This document shows, piece by piece, positions 18,569-28,219 of a stretch of DNA of 64,000 nucleotides. The stretch lies in the NCBI GenBank assembly GCA_041871065.1, contig CP168942.1:1706501-1770500 (forward strand). The letters are read 5' to 3'. The DNA comes from Weissella confusa (GTDB lineage: Bacteria > Bacillota > Bacilli > Lactobacillales > Lactobacillaceae). Every line of letters starts with the position of its first letter. The first letter of the stretch is position 1. The notes beneath the pieces were generated by a model that was not told where the DNA came from, did no database searches, and saw only the letters and a list, made by a program, of their open reading frames with translations. The position numbers and the translations under genes were made by a program.

Positions 18569-19270
18569 TTAACGCAACGCTGCGTTTCGCTTTTGTTGCT
18601 CGTGTTGCACGAAATACTCCCAGGCGTGCATTTCGCTCTCAAACCACAAATGCTCACCGTCATAATCTAGTACTTCCAATGATGTTTGCACCAATGGCCA
18701 CTCATTGTTTGGCTTGCCTTCTAGGTGTTGCCACATAAATGACGCACGGGCTGCAATGTCACCAGTTGGTGTGTAGAAAATGATGTTTGAAACATTACCT
18801 GTCGTTTGGTAGTAACGCGTTGCTGACTTAAAGCCACGCCAATCCCATATATCTGTGACGGCCGTGTTATCACCGCGATCGATGTAGTGCAACATTGACG
18901 TCGTACCGCCAGGGTTACCAGGGAACAAATCAATATCAATGACATTGCGACCATACGTTGTACCGAAGCGACGGGCTTGTGCCATCCCCCAGTCCAACCC
19001 ATCCAAGTGGTAACGAGCCTTGTCGATTTGTGGGTTGTGACGGTAGTGCACCGTCTTCGCCTCAACATCCGTTGCCTTTTGGAAGACATCGTACATGTTA
19101 AGCAAGGCGTCATCCGTCAAACCGTGATTTCCCAAGTGCATGTGTTGATCAGGGTAGTAGCCACGGACGACTTGCTTTGCATCAACACCATTTTCGCGAT
19201 CTGCCTTAACTTGCGCAGCAATATTAGGATCAAGCGTTGGCAAGTTAGAGTTATCCAAATATAAATTCAT
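18569..19270 (-). CDS. Stand-alone DUF1975-like accessory domain protein, paralogous to the N-terminus of the adjacent glycosyltransferase
   Basis: A 233-residue protein with no signal peptide and no glycosyltransferase fold. It aligns with the N-terminal ~200 residues of the upstream glycosyltransferase: VVRGYYPDQHMHL/GLTDDALLNMYDVF here against VTRVYNPNGHRDLLA/GLNDAEVINMYDYY there, and DWRGFKSATRYY against DSRGFISRQQYI. In TarM/TagE/GtfA-type enzymes that region is the beta-sheet domain (DUF1975) used for oligomerisation and acceptor binding. The likely role is a non-catalytic partner of the enzyme. The ATG at 19270 has AAGGAG upstream; the gap to the upstream gene is 15 bases. Confidence 0.7.
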   Translation of the reverse strand: MNLYLDNSNLPTLDPNIAAQVKADRENGVDAKQVVRGYYPDQHMHLGNHGLTDDALLNMYDVFQKATDVEAKTVHYRHNPQIDKARYHLDGLDWGMAQARRFGTTYGRNVIDIDLFPGNPGGTTSMLHYIDRGDNTAVTDIWDWRGFKSATRYYQTTGNVSNIIFYTPTGDIAARASFMWQHLEGKPNNEWPLVQTSLEVLDYDGEHLWFESEMHAWEYFVQHEQQKRNAALR

Positions 19271-19285
19271 GAGTTTCACTCCTTA

Positions 19286-21217
19286 TTAGTCTGCCAAATA
19301 CTTGTCGCCTGAAATGCCGTTAACCGTCACTTCATCACTGCGATTACCAAGCGTGTAGGCTGTCATCGTCGTACCACCAAGGCCAACACCAACATTTGAA
19401 AGTGCGTGTGCTTGTGCCGCCATTGCTGGCCAGCGCTTGTCCGCATCAGCTAGCAAACCTTGCCAAGCTTGCCAAACCGCTTCTTCATAGTAGCGATCAC
19501 TGTGGTCGTAGGCAGCATCAGAGAAGGCTTGCAACTTTTCAGGGTCATTAAACAACTCAAGGAAGCGGTCAGCCATTTCCGTTACGAATTGATCTTCTTG
19601 GCCTTCTGGTGCCCACTTGGTTAGGTAACCATTCTCGCCGTCGATAATCAAATCGTTAGGACCATAGTTCACATTCGTTGAAACACCAGGCATACCATTC
19701 GCCATCGCTTCCATCATTGAAATATTGAACCCTTCCATCATTGAAGCCAAACCATAAACCTGGTGTGAACGGTGGATAGCGTACAATTCGTCACGGTCAG
19801 TTACATAATCATGCAACGTTACAACCGGTGACTCCAAACGACGTACTTGATTCAAATCCGTTGTCTCAGTGCCCTTTTCATCGTACATAGTTGGCTTTTC
19901 TAGTCCGTACTTATCAAACAAACGCAACAAGTCCTTGTTCGTCTTGTTGTTACCCGTGTTATCGAAGTATCCGTAGACATCAAGGTGCGCATTCAAACCA
20001 GGTTGCTTTTGGTTTGCAATCATCAATGCTTCAGCAACGGCTGCGGGACGCTTATCAGGTGCGCGACGAACAATCATCAATACTGAATTTGGTTGACGAT
20101 CAGCCATTGGCACACGCTCAGCATCACGAATTTCAGCTGGCACAACCCCAACAGGAATCGTGAACGGCGCAGCCTTTGGTGCATAACGTGCCACCACATC
20201 AGCCGTTTGACGTGGCATCGCTGAAATAACCGCTTGGTAATCATTGATGTGCATAAAGTCAAACTCGTAGTTGTTATTTTCATCAGTCGTCATGACGTCA
20301 CGCGTGTCTGATGCATGCAAATTGTGCAAGTGGAAGCCAATGTAAGCTGGACGATCCAACTTCAACAATCCTTCATCAGCAGCCGTCGTACGATCCATGA
20401 TGAAGATATTTGGCTTATCCTCTGAGAAGAAATCGTTATTCAAATCATTAACGAATTCCGCCGTCAATTCATCAAATGAATCGAAGATATACGTCATGCC
20501 ATTTGGCTTAATCAAACGATATCCTGACACATAGTTCACAAATTGTGGCGCTTCAAATGGCTTAGCCTCAAATTCTTGGCCTGACATTTGGGCGTTTTCA
20601 GCCAATTGATTTTGACTATCAATGTGCTTACGGTTCATCACCAACGTTTCGGAACCGCGTGGCGCCTTGCGACGAAGATACTCTTCGATCACTGGACGGC
20701 CTTTGCGATCAACAAAGACGTTGGTATTTGGTGTACCATCTGGGTCAATGTATTGTTGACGAGAAATGAAGCCGCGTGAGTCATATGAATCTACTCGGAA
20801 CAAGTTACCAAAGTGTTCGAATACTTCAACCATCGTGACACGTGATTCATGTTGCAAATCAACGTGAATACGACCCAAGAAACGGGTACGATTTTCGTCT
20901 TCATAGGCCATGTATGTATCAGGCGTGTCTGGCAACGGCTCAACAATCGCCACCGGACGGCCACCCCATTCAACATCTTGTGCCGTCAGAATTTGATCTG
21001 GCACATGTTCAGTATGCGCGTAGTAATCATACATATTGATTACTTCTGCATCGTTCAATCCCCAAGCCAACAAATCACGGTGTCCGTTTGGATTATATAC
21101 ACGCGTTACGATTTTGAATGATTGCCCATTCTTACGAAACAACTTACCACGTTGTACCTGTGCGTGTTCAATTCCTGAACCTTGTGCGGCGAGGCCCTCG
21201 TTAACGAAAAAGTTCAT
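19286..21217 (-). CDS. GT4-type glycosyltransferase with N-terminal accessory domain (TagE/GtfA-like)
   Basis: A 643-residue cytosolic retaining glycosyltransferase. Residues ~30-200 form the DUF1975-like domain, and ~200-610 the GT-B catalytic part with MIVRRAPDKRP (donor-side loop) and the GT4 E-x7-E signature EGFNISMME near residues 494-502. Relatives glucosylate wall teichoic acid (TagE, TarM) or add the first sugar to serine-rich adhesins (GtfA). Which acceptor is used here cannot be read from the sequence: there is no teichoic acid or accessory Sec locus in the window, but two Ser/Ala-rich surface proteins are encoded 10-30 kb away. Confidence 0.82.
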   Translation of the reverse strand: MNFFVNEGLAAQGSGIEHAQVQRGKLFRKNGQSFKIVTRVYNPNGHRDLLAWGLNDAEVINMYDYYAHTEHVPDQILTAQDVEWGGRPVAIVEPLPDTPDTYMAYEDENRTRFLGRIHVDLQHESRVTMVEVFEHFGNLFRVDSYDSRGFISRQQYIDPDGTPNTNVFVDRKGRPVIEEYLRRKAPRGSETLVMNRKHIDSQNQLAENAQMSGQEFEAKPFEAPQFVNYVSGYRLIKPNGMTYIFDSFDELTAEFVNDLNNDFFSEDKPNIFIMDRTTAADEGLLKLDRPAYIGFHLHNLHASDTRDVMTTDENNNYEFDFMHINDYQAVISAMPRQTADVVARYAPKAAPFTIPVGVVPAEIRDAERVPMADRQPNSVLMIVRRAPDKRPAAVAEALMIANQKQPGLNAHLDVYGYFDNTGNNKTNKDLLRLFDKYGLEKPTMYDEKGTETTDLNQVRRLESPVVTLHDYVTDRDELYAIHRSHQVYGLASMMEGFNISMMEAMANGMPGVSTNVNYGPNDLIIDGENGYLTKWAPEGQEDQFVTEMADRFLELFNDPEKLQAFSDAAYDHSDRYYEEAVWQAWQGLLADADKRWPAMAAQAHALSNVGVGLGGTTMTAYTLGNRSDEVTVNGISGDKYLAD

Positions 21218-21252
21218 CGCAATATCCTCTTTATATAGTTTTGTCTAGCCTA

Positions 21253-21261
21253 AGTATACCA
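21253..21261 (-). promoter_or_regulatory. Extended -10 promoter of the glycosyltransferase operon
   Basis: Minus strand TGGTATACT, again without a clear -35, about 35 bases before the ATG; the flanking TTAGG is shared with the ddl promoter. Confidence 0.5.
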
Positions 21262-21277
21262 AACCCGCTTACAAAAA

Positions 21278-22591
21278 CTAAGCCCAACCCATGCGCACTT
21301 CTGAAACAAAATATAACGAACCTGTGAATAAAATCATATCATCAGAGCCGATTGTGTCAGCGATTGTGCGATAAGCTTCTTGCCAAGATTCATGGACCGT
21401 GACATCATGTCCTGTTACTTGGCGGGCAGCCTCGGTTGGATCAAGGGCCACACGGGCACCCGGATTTTGAAAGTGCGTGACGTGCAAATCGACATTGGGC
21501 AAATCTGCCAACGTATGCAACATTGCCGGGTAATTCTTATCAGCCAACGCCCCGAAAATGACGTGAATTTGCTTATCCGCAAAACGTGTTCGCAACGTTT
21601 CAGCCAATGCATCAACACCATGTTGATTGTGGGCACCATCCAAGATGGTCAACGGTTGCTCAGCAACACGTTCAAATCGCACTGGCCACGTGACCGTTTC
21701 CAAGGCCGTCGCTACCATTTCAGCCGTTAGTGGCACACCCAGTTCATCAGTTACTAGGCTTGCAGCTTCAAGCGCAACCCCTGCATTATCAATTTGATAA
21801 TTACCCATCAAATCCACAAACACCTGCTTAAACTCATGAACACCAGTGAAGTCGAACGTCTCACCCCAGCTTGTTTGGCTTGGTAGCATTTTGGCTTCAA
21901 ACTCGTCACCTAAACGGTACAATGGCGCGCCTAAAGAATTGGCCACCGTTGTCACGACTTGTTGCGCTTCTTCAGGCAATCGGCCAGTCACAATTGGACG
22001 TTGACGCGCAATGATACCTGCCTTTTGCGTCGCAATTTCAGCAAGCGTATTTCCTAATACTTGCATGTGATCCAAACCAACTGTCGTAATGACAGATACC
22101 AGCTTATCCGGAATCACTTCAGTCGTATCCCACGTACCACCAATACCAACTTCCAAAACGACAACCTCGACCGGGTGCTCTGCAAAATACACAAACATCA
22201 TCGCCGTCAGCGTCTCAAATTCCGTCGGACCGCCTTGCGACAACTCTTCATCGAGCGCCTCAGTAATTGGTGCAATGCGACGCATAATATCCAACAAAAT
22301 ATCGTCTGGAATATTTCCCTCGTTACCTTGCACACGTTCGTTAAATTGCAGAATAAATGGCGACGTAAACATCCCCACCGTCAAGCCAGCCGCACGCAAC
22401 AGTTGCGCAATCATCTTGCTAGTTGATCCTTTACCATTCGTTCCCGTCACATGAACATACTTAGACGCACGTTCTGGGTGACCCAGACGGTCTAGCAAGG
22501 TATTGATGCGATCAAAACTAGGGGTCTTCTTCCACTTGTGTCGACCATGAATATACGCAATTGCGTCCGCAGCTGTGTTCAGTTCAATCAT
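21278..22591 (-). CDS. folC: Folylpolyglutamate synthase / dihydrofolate synthase
   Basis: A 437-residue Mur-ligase-family enzyme that adds glutamate to folates. The P-loop is VTGTNGKGSTS (residues ~48-58), followed by FTSPFILQFNERVQ, the conserved EVGIGGTWDTTEV segment and LDGAHNQHG in the C-terminal domain. Length is usual. It follows valS, as in many lactobacilli, but a strong terminator lies between them. Confidence 0.95.
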   Translation of the reverse strand: MIELNTAADAIAYIHGRHKWKKTPSFDRINTLLDRLGHPERASKYVHVTGTNGKGSTSKMIAQLLRAAGLTVGMFTSPFILQFNERVQGNEGNIPDDILLDIMRRIAPITEALDEELSQGGPTEFETLTAMMFVYFAEHPVEVVVLEVGIGGTWDTTEVIPDKLVSVITTVGLDHMQVLGNTLAEIATQKAGIIARQRPIVTGRLPEEAQQVVTTVANSLGAPLYRLGDEFEAKMLPSQTSWGETFDFTGVHEFKQVFVDLMGNYQIDNAGVALEAASLVTDELGVPLTAEMVATALETVTWPVRFERVAEQPLTILDGAHNQHGVDALAETLRTRFADKQIHVIFGALADKNYPAMLHTLADLPNVDLHVTHFQNPGARVALDPTEAARQVTGHDVTVHESWQEAYRTIADTIGSDDMILFTGSLYFVSEVRMGWA

Positions 22592-22668
22592 GATGTCGCC
22601 TTCTTCCGTTTTTTCATTAGCAATATCGTATCACACCGCCATTCTTCTGGCGGATTTTTGTGCAAAAA

Positions 22669-22706
22669 GTAAAGGCGCCATCTATCGAAATAGACAGCGC
22701 CTTTAC
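22669..22706 (-). terminator. Rho-independent terminator after valS
   Basis: Minus strand stem GTAAAGGCGC..GTCTAT / ATAGA..GGCGCCTTTAC with a three-base loop, followed by TTTTT. The rest of the 243-base valS-folC gap shows only a small second hairpin at 22636-22650. Confidence 0.85.
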
Positions 22707-22834
22707 AGGTGTAATTTAACTAGCATTGTAACGACGAACAGCTTAAATTCGTTATTAACAATATATAAGATATTACTCCAAAAACTCGCATCCTGCAAGC
22801 CTTTCGACGTAACAAACTTATTTCAAAGCAACTA

Positions 22835-25498
22835 TTACTTAGCTGACTTCAACTCTTCCAAACGTGATTCCGTTGCTGCCAACTTTGCTTGCCAGTCAGC
22901 CAACTTCTCGCGTTCTTCAGCAACCACGGCTTCAGGGGCGTTGTTCACGAACTTCTCGTTACCCAACTTACCTTCAGCACGCTTAACTTCACCAGCAAAC
23001 TTCTTCAAGTCACCTTGCAAGCGGGCGATTTCTTCGTCCAAGTCAATCAACTCTTCCAAAGGCACGTAAACTTCAGCACCTGAAATAATTTGTGTCATGG
23101 CCAACTTTGGTGCGGCCACATCAGCAGAAATTTCAAGTGACTTTGGCTTTACGAAGCGGTTGATGTAGTCTGAGTTTTCGTCAAAGATGCGGGCCAAGTT
23201 CTCATCTGACGTCTTAATCAAAACGTCGATTTCAGTTGACATTGGTGCATTTGCTTCCGTACGAATTGTACGAACAGCCTTGATCAAGTCAGTCAAGCTT
23301 TGGAAATCAGCTTCGGCCGTTGGGTTATCCAACTCAGCCTTCACTTCTGGGTAAGCAGCAACCACGATTGACTCACCGTCATGTGGCATCTCTTGCCAGA
23401 TAGCTTCCGTTACGAATGGCATGATTGGGTGTAGCAAACGCAACGTGTTGTCCAAAACGTAAGCCAAAACAGCTTGCACGTTCTTCTTGGCAGCTTCATC
23501 GTTTCCGTTCAACGTTTCCTTGGTCATTTCGATGTACCAGTCAGCGAAGTCGTTCCAGATGAAGTTGTACAATGAACGACCAGCCTCACCGAACTCAAAC
23601 TTATCAAAGTTCTTCGTTACTGAAGCAATCGTCTCGTTCAAACGTGACAAAATCCACTTGTCGGCCAACGTCAAAACTGACAAGTCAGCAGGCAATTCTG
23701 CCTTCGTCTCGTCATCCAAGTTCATGATAACGTAACGTGAGGCGTTCCAGATTTTGTTGATGAAGTTCCAAGCTGAGTCCATCTTCGTGTATGAGAAACG
23801 AACGTCCAAACCTGGTGTTGAACCAGTTGCCAAGAACCAGCGCAATGCGTCAGCACCGTACTTTTCGATGACGTCCATTGGGTCAATTCCGTTACCCAAT
23901 GACTTTGACATCTTGCGTCCTTGTTCGTCACGAATCAAACCGTGAATCAAAACGTTCTTAAATGGACGACGACCCGTGAATTCCTTTGATTGGAACATCA
24001 TACGCGCAACCCAGAAGAAGATGATGTCGTATCCCGTAACCAACGTGTTCGTTGGGAAGTAACGCTTGAAGTCTTCAGCATCTTCATCAGGCCAACCCAT
24101 CGTTGAGAATGGCCACAAAGCTGATGAGAACCACGTATCCAAAACGTCAGAGTCTTGCTCCCAGTTTTCGATATCTTCAGGCGCTTCCATACCAACGTAC
24201 ATCTCGCCCGTTTGCTTGTGGTACCAAGCTGGGATTTGGTGTCCCCACCATAGTTGACGTGAGATAACCCAGTCGTGGATGTTGTCCATCCAACGCGTGA
24301 AGGTATCTTCAAAACGTGGTGGGTAGAAGTCAACACGGTCGTCTGACTTTTGCATGTCCAAAGCTTGCTCAGCCAATGGCTTCATCTTAACGAACCATTG
24401 CGTTGACAAACGTGACTCAACTGGCACACCAGTACGCTCTGAGTGACCAACTGAGTGAACAATTGGCTCAATCTCAAGCATCCAACCTTCAGATTGCAAG
24501 TCATCAACAATGGCCTTACGTGCATCAAAGCGATCCATACCAACATACTTGCCGGCACGTTCGTTCATTGAAGCATCTTCGTTCATCGTGTTGATTCGCT
24601 CCAAGTTGTGACGGTTACCAACACCAAAGTCGTTAGGGTCGTGGGCTGGCGTAATCTTAACCATTCCTGAACCAAACTCTGGGTCAACGTATTCGTCGGC
24701 GATGATAGGAATCTCGCGACCAACAAGTGGTACGCGAACCATCTTACCAACCAAGTCCTTGTAGCGTTCGTCTGATGGGTGAACGGCAACCGCAACGTCA
24801 CCGAACATCGTTTCAGGACGCGTCGTTGCAATTTCAATGTAGTCCTTACCGTCGTAAGTCACACCCTCTTCAACGAATGGGTACTTAACGTGATAGAAAG
24901 CACCTTCGTCGTCTTGGTGGATAACTTCGATATCTGACAAAGCCGTACGAGCCTTAGGATCCCAGTTGATGATGTACTCACCACGGTAGATCAATCCCTT
25001 TTCGTACAACGTTACAAAGACCTTGCGAACAGCTTCTGACAATCCTTCGTCCAACGTGAAACGCTCACGTGAGTAGTCCAAAGAAAGTCCCATCTTGCCC
25101 CATTGTGACTTGATGGTAGCAGCGTATTCGTTCTTCCAGTCCCAAACTTGGTCAACGAACTTTTCGCGACCCAAGTCGTAACGTGAAATACCTTGCTCAG
25201 CCAAACGTTGTTCAACCTTAGCTTGCGTAGCGATTCCGGCGTGGTCCATTCCTGGCAACCACAATGTGTCGAATCCTTGCATACGCTTTTGACGGATAAT
25301 CATATCTTGCAACGTCGTGTCCCAAGCGTGACCCAAGTGCAACTTACCCGTAACGTTTGGTGGTGGAATAACGATTGAGTAAGGACGAGCCTTATCGTTT
25401 CCTGATGGCTTAAAGCGGTTTTCTTGTACCCACTTGTCGTAACGGCCAGATTCAACAGCTGACGCGTCATACTTTCCAGGCATATCAATTTCGCGCAT
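22835..25498 (-). CDS. valS: Valyl-tRNA synthetase
   Basis: An 887-residue class I synthetase that charges tRNA-Val. The HIGH motif is HLGH (residues 54-57) after PPPNVTGK, the KMSKS motif is intact near residues 526-530, and the C-terminal coiled-coil tRNA-binding arm covers roughly residues 820-887. The ATG at 25498 has AAGGAG eight bases upstream. Expression is controlled by the T-box leader. Confidence 0.97.
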   Translation of the reverse strand: MREIDMPGKYDASAVESGRYDKWVQENRFKPSGNDKARPYSIVIPPPNVTGKLHLGHAWDTTLQDMIIRQKRMQGFDTLWLPGMDHAGIATQAKVEQRLAEQGISRYDLGREKFVDQVWDWKNEYAATIKSQWGKMGLSLDYSRERFTLDEGLSEAVRKVFVTLYEKGLIYRGEYIINWDPKARTALSDIEVIHQDDEGAFYHVKYPFVEEGVTYDGKDYIEIATTRPETMFGDVAVAVHPSDERYKDLVGKMVRVPLVGREIPIIADEYVDPEFGSGMVKITPAHDPNDFGVGNRHNLERINTMNEDASMNERAGKYVGMDRFDARKAIVDDLQSEGWMLEIEPIVHSVGHSERTGVPVESRLSTQWFVKMKPLAEQALDMQKSDDRVDFYPPRFEDTFTRWMDNIHDWVISRQLWWGHQIPAWYHKQTGEMYVGMEAPEDIENWEQDSDVLDTWFSSALWPFSTMGWPDEDAEDFKRYFPTNTLVTGYDIIFFWVARMMFQSKEFTGRRPFKNVLIHGLIRDEQGRKMSKSLGNGIDPMDVIEKYGADALRWFLATGSTPGLDVRFSYTKMDSAWNFINKIWNASRYVIMNLDDETKAELPADLSVLTLADKWILSRLNETIASVTKNFDKFEFGEAGRSLYNFIWNDFADWYIEMTKETLNGNDEAAKKNVQAVLAYVLDNTLRLLHPIMPFVTEAIWQEMPHDGESIVVAAYPEVKAELDNPTAEADFQSLTDLIKAVRTIRTEANAPMSTEIDVLIKTSDENLARIFDENSDYINRFVKPKSLEISADVAAPKLAMTQIISGAEVYVPLEELIDLDEEIARLQGDLKKFAGEVKRAEGKLGNEKFVNNAPEAVVAEEREKLADWQAKLAATESRLEELKSAK

Positions 25499-25553
25499 GT
25501 GAAATTCTCCTTATAACATAATCTCTATCTGTGTAACGATGTGGCTAGCAAAT

Positions 25554-25796
25554 AAAAAACGCCCTGACCATACAATAACTGTATGATCAGGGCGACTTAA
25601 TCGCGGTACCACCTGATTTAACGGGACTTCTCCCGCCATCTCGTTAGAACTTAACGCGTTTCTCACGTTACCGACTACTATGATTTCACCGGCAAGGCCC
25701 ACTAACTACCTTCAGTCAAGAATTTTGATGCGCTTTTCACCAACCGCGCACTCGCTGCACAATCCTCATTGACTTACTTTTTAGTGCATTGCTATA
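25554..25796 (-). promoter_or_regulatory. T-box riboswitch of valS, specifier codon GUA (Val)
   Basis: The leader senses uncharged tRNA-Val. On the minus strand the 5' part forms stem I: CACTAA pairs with TTAGTG and AGTCAA with TTGACT, leaving a specifier loop with AGTA on one side and GAAGGTAG on the other. This contains GUA (25707-25709), a valine codon. The distal loop includes GGTTGGTG. The 3' part has the invariant T-box AGGTGGTACCGCG (25602-25614) and an intrinsic terminator (25560-25594) ending in a T run. Uncharged tRNA would pair with the specifier and T-box to form the antiterminator. Confidence 0.93.
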
Positions 25797-25802
25797 AACG
25801 TA

Positions 25803-25831
25803 ATTGTACGGTTATTTGCTTTGAAAATCAA
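25803..25831 (-). promoter_or_regulatory. Promoter of the valS T-box transcript
   Basis: Minus strand TTGATT (25826-25831), 17-base spacer, TACAAT (25803-25808). Confidence 0.75.
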
Positions 25832-25840
25832 GGTGAAAGA

Positions 25841-26461
25841 CTAATGGAAGAATAACATTACCACTGCTTCATATAATAGGTACAGACCGTACCCGATAAC
25901 AATGAAGGCAGACACAATATTCACCCAAACCAGTGCACGCTTAGGCAAGCGTTCTTTCAGCAAATTCATGGTGATTGTAATACCATTGAACCAAATAAAG
26001 CTGGCGGTAATAACCCCAATGATGAATGGCCAAACTTGATTGTCGGCCAGCGTTCCACGCAATGCACCAAGCATCAGCGATCCATCGATTAGCGCTTGTG
26101 GATTGGCCCATGACACAATCACCGCTGTTATCATCGCCTTCTTCATCGTCATGGCATTTTGCTGCGTGTTCAATTGCACTGAGTTGGCCCCACGTAGAAT
26201 ACCATACCCAATCCAAACTACCAGCAAGCCACCGAGGAGCATGACAATTAGCTTCAACATTTCATGTGAGCTGATTAGTGCGCCCATCCCAAAGAATGCC
26301 GCCATCGAAAAGGCTGCATCGGCTAACCAAACAAACAACACATATAGAAAAGCCCGACGGAGGCGATTATTCATGGCATTGTTAAACACATATAAATTTT
26401 GCATACCGATTGGTGCGATAAACGCAAACCCAATCATCATGCCTTTCAAAACTGTCATCAT
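25841..26461 (-). CDS. LysE-family amino acid exporter
   Basis: A 206-residue protein with about six membrane helices. The N-terminal FAFIAPIGMQNLYVFNNAM is the LysE/ArgO signature (G-P-x-x-x-Q-like region after helix 1), and SWANPQALIDGSLMLG is typical of the central part. It probably exports a basic amino acid; the substrate is not determinable. I chose the ATG at 26461 with GGGGAG upstream over a GTG at 26470. Confidence 0.85.
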   Translation of the reverse strand: MMTVLKGMMIGFAFIAPIGMQNLYVFNNAMNNRLRRAFLYVLFVWLADAAFSMAAFFGMGALISSHEMLKLIVMLLGGLLVVWIGYGILRGANSVQLNTQQNAMTMKKAMITAVIVSWANPQALIDGSLMLGALRGTLADNQVWPFIIGVITASFIWFNGITITMNLLKERLPKRALVWVNIVSAFIVIGYGLYLLYEAVVMLFFH

Positions 26462-26548
26462 AGCTTCCACTCCCCTTTATCAACGCTATCCAGTATACAA
26501 GAAATCCAGTCGTGACACTACCTAAACCGGCATATCCAGCTCATCTAG

Positions 26549-26577
26549 TTTACAACACTAGATGTTAGGGTTATACT
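26549..26577 (+). promoter_or_regulatory. Promoter of the hemolysin III family gene
   Basis: Plus strand TTTACA (26549-26554), 17-base spacer, TATACT (26572-26577). Confidence 0.7.
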
Positions 26578-26611
26578 ATACTTATCAATTAGAAATCAAG
26601 AGGATTTACTT

Positions 26612-27265
26612 ATGCCAATCCTAACAAAAGAAAACCGCAAATACTTAATTACATATGAAACATTGAACGCCGTGACCCACGGTTTGGGCGTTCTAGCAGC
26701 CGTCGTTGGCGCAACACTACTACTTTGGGAGAGTATGCAAGCTAACTTCAGTTGGTTCACCATGGCTGCCCTTTGGATTTACGCCATTTCAATTATCACC
26801 TTCTTGTTAGCATCAACGCTTTTCCACGCATTGGTATTCACCAAGGCCGGTAAGATTTTTCAATTTCTTGATCACTCAGGCATCTATCTTGTCATCCTTG
26901 GAAGCTACACACCATACACGTGGCTATTCCTTCCAGGCAAGGTTGGCTGGCCAATTTGGATTACCATCCTCGTCTTAACAATCGCCGGTATCATTTACGA
27001 CTTATTCTTCGTTGGACGCTGGCCATGGTTGTCAGTTTTGATCTACGTCATTATGGGGTGGCTAATCATCTTGGCCTTCCCAGCCTTACACGCTTCATTG
27101 ACACCATTCGCCTTCAACTTACTGTTGGCTGGTGGTATCACCTACACACTGGGCGCTGGTGTTTACCTCATTCCAAAACTCCCAATGAGCCACGTTTACT
27201 GGCACTTGTTTGTTTTGGGTGGTGCAACCTTGATGTACATCTCAATCTTTAGCATGTTGTTCTAG
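26612..27265 (+). CDS. trhA: Hemolysin III / TrhA family (PAQR) membrane protein
   Basis: A 217-residue seven-helix protein of the PAQR superfamily. The metal-site residues are visible: STLFHALVF after helix 2, FLDHSGIYL in helix 3, and the C-terminal HVYWHLFVL with two His. Bacterial members affect membrane fluidity; a haemolytic role is weakly supported in general. It is the only protein gene on the plus strand and has its own promoter and a shared bidirectional terminator. Confidence 0.9.
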   Translation: MPILTKENRKYLITYETLNAVTHGLGVLAAVVGATLLLWESMQANFSWFTMAALWIYAISIITFLLASTLFHALVFTKAGKIFQFLDHSGIYLVILGSYTPYTWLFLPGKVGWPIWITILVLTIAGIIYDLFFVGRWPWLSVLIYVIMGWLIILAFPALHASLTPFAFNLLLAGGITYTLGAGVYLIPKLPMSHVYWHLFVLGGATLMYISIFSMLF

Positions 27266-27275
27266 CAAAAAAAAT

Positions 27276-27304
27276 AACGGGCAAGCATTTTGGTGCTTGC
27301 CCGT
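27276..27304. terminator. Bidirectional terminator
   Basis: Perfect stem AACGGGCAAGCA / TGCTTGCCCGTT with T runs on both sides, between the convergent hemolysin III gene and the unknown gene at 27311. Confidence 0.9.
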
Positions 27305-27310
27305 TTTCGT

Positions 27311-27988
27311 TTACTTCTTAACTGTTCCAGCCGTTACCCAATTGGTAAAGTCTTGGTTTTCGTCTTGTTGTTGTCCACCTTGTTGGTGATTCGTGTAATC
27401 GTTCTTTTGTTGTTGTGAGAACGTTGCCCAAACAGATCCACCAATGTAGTAGCGACTTGATGCCAACAACACATCCTTCATGTTCGCTTGCTTGGCATCC
27501 CCAAGTGCTGCTGCGTTCTTGATTTGATCCCCAGTCCAGTAACTAGCAACCGCGTACTCCAAGCCGTCTTGCAACTTTACTTGACGGGCGATGTACACGT
27601 TTTGCACATCCTTCGCCTTCGCAGCGGCTTGTACCACCGTTACAACCGCAGATGCATAGTCGTTCGTGTATGTTTCAAAATCCTGCTTCGTGTCATCTTG
27701 CAACACAATCTTCGCCGTGCCGTTATTTACATCGGCTGACAAAACAGACGGTGCCAACTTGTTATCCTTTAGCACCTTAGTGACGTCAAAAACAAACGGC
27801 TCACTAGATGACTTAGCAGATGACTTTGATGAAACTGACTTCTTATCTTTGTGACTCGTTACTGAAGACTTCGCTGATGATTGCTTTGAATCAGTCTTAT
27901 GTGAACTGTCACTAACTAGGGCGAAAATCGCCACGATTCCAATAATTAGAACGATACCCGAAATAATGGCACGCTTGTACTTAGCCAT
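27311..27988 (-). CDS. Membrane-anchored protein of unknown function
   Basis: A 225-residue protein that I do not recognise. It has one N-terminal membrane helix (residues ~7-25), then a Ser/Lys-rich linker (residues ~28-62), an alpha/beta domain (residues ~65-190) and a Gln-rich tail (QQGGQQQDENQ). The topology suggests the domain lies outside the membrane. An extended -10 (TGATAGAAT) lies upstream. It is a single-gene unit between a bidirectional terminator and the tRNA-Lys. Confidence 0.7.
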   Translation of the reverse strand: MAKYKRAIISGIVLIIGIVAIFALVSDSSHKTDSKQSSAKSSVTSHKDKKSVSSKSSAKSSSEPFVFDVTKVLKDNKLAPSVLSADVNNGTAKIVLQDDTKQDFETYTNDYASAVVTVVQAAAKAKDVQNVYIARQVKLQDGLEYAVASYWTGDQIKNAAALGDAKQANMKDVLLASSRYYIGGSVWATFSQQQKNDYTNHQQGGQQQDENQDFTNWVTAGTVKK

Positions 27989-28083
27989 GTGAAAAACCTC
28001 TTCTATTCCTTAATCCTGTAAATATTCTATCACAAAATGCCTTGCCTATTCCGCCCTTCCTAGTGCATAATATAGTAGTTGAC

Positions 28084-28157
28084 GCCTCCTTAGCTCAGCT
28101 GGTTAGAGCAACGGACTTTTAATCCGCGGGTCCAGGGTTCGAATCCCTGAGGGGGTA
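28084..28157 (+). tRNA. tRNA-Lys (anticodon TTT)
   Basis: All four arms can be folded: acceptor GCCTCCT with AGGGGGT (two wobble pairs), D arm GCTC..GAGC, anticodon loop CTTTTAA giving UUU, and T arm CAGGG-TTCGAAT-CCCTG. CCA is not encoded. A weak promoter (TTGCCT, 18 bases, CATAAT at 28066-28071) lies just upstream. The tRNA stands alone rather than in a cluster. Confidence 0.95.
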
Positions 28158-28172
28158 TAAACCGTCAGCGTT

Positions 28173-28210
28173 AAAAAGACCGGTATCTTTTACGAGATAC
28201 CGGTCTTTTT
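28173..28210. terminator. Bidirectional terminator between tRNA-Lys and the Ig-like gene
   Basis: Stem AAAGACCGGTATC / GATACCGGTCTTT with A and T runs on either side; serves the tRNA on one strand and the 28220 gene on the other. Confidence 0.9.
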
Positions 28211-28219
28211 GTATACCTA

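Noticed and set aside
27989..28083. Integrase attachment site or island boundary at the tRNA-Lys
   Set aside because: No integrase gene and no repeat of the tRNA 3' end were found in the window.
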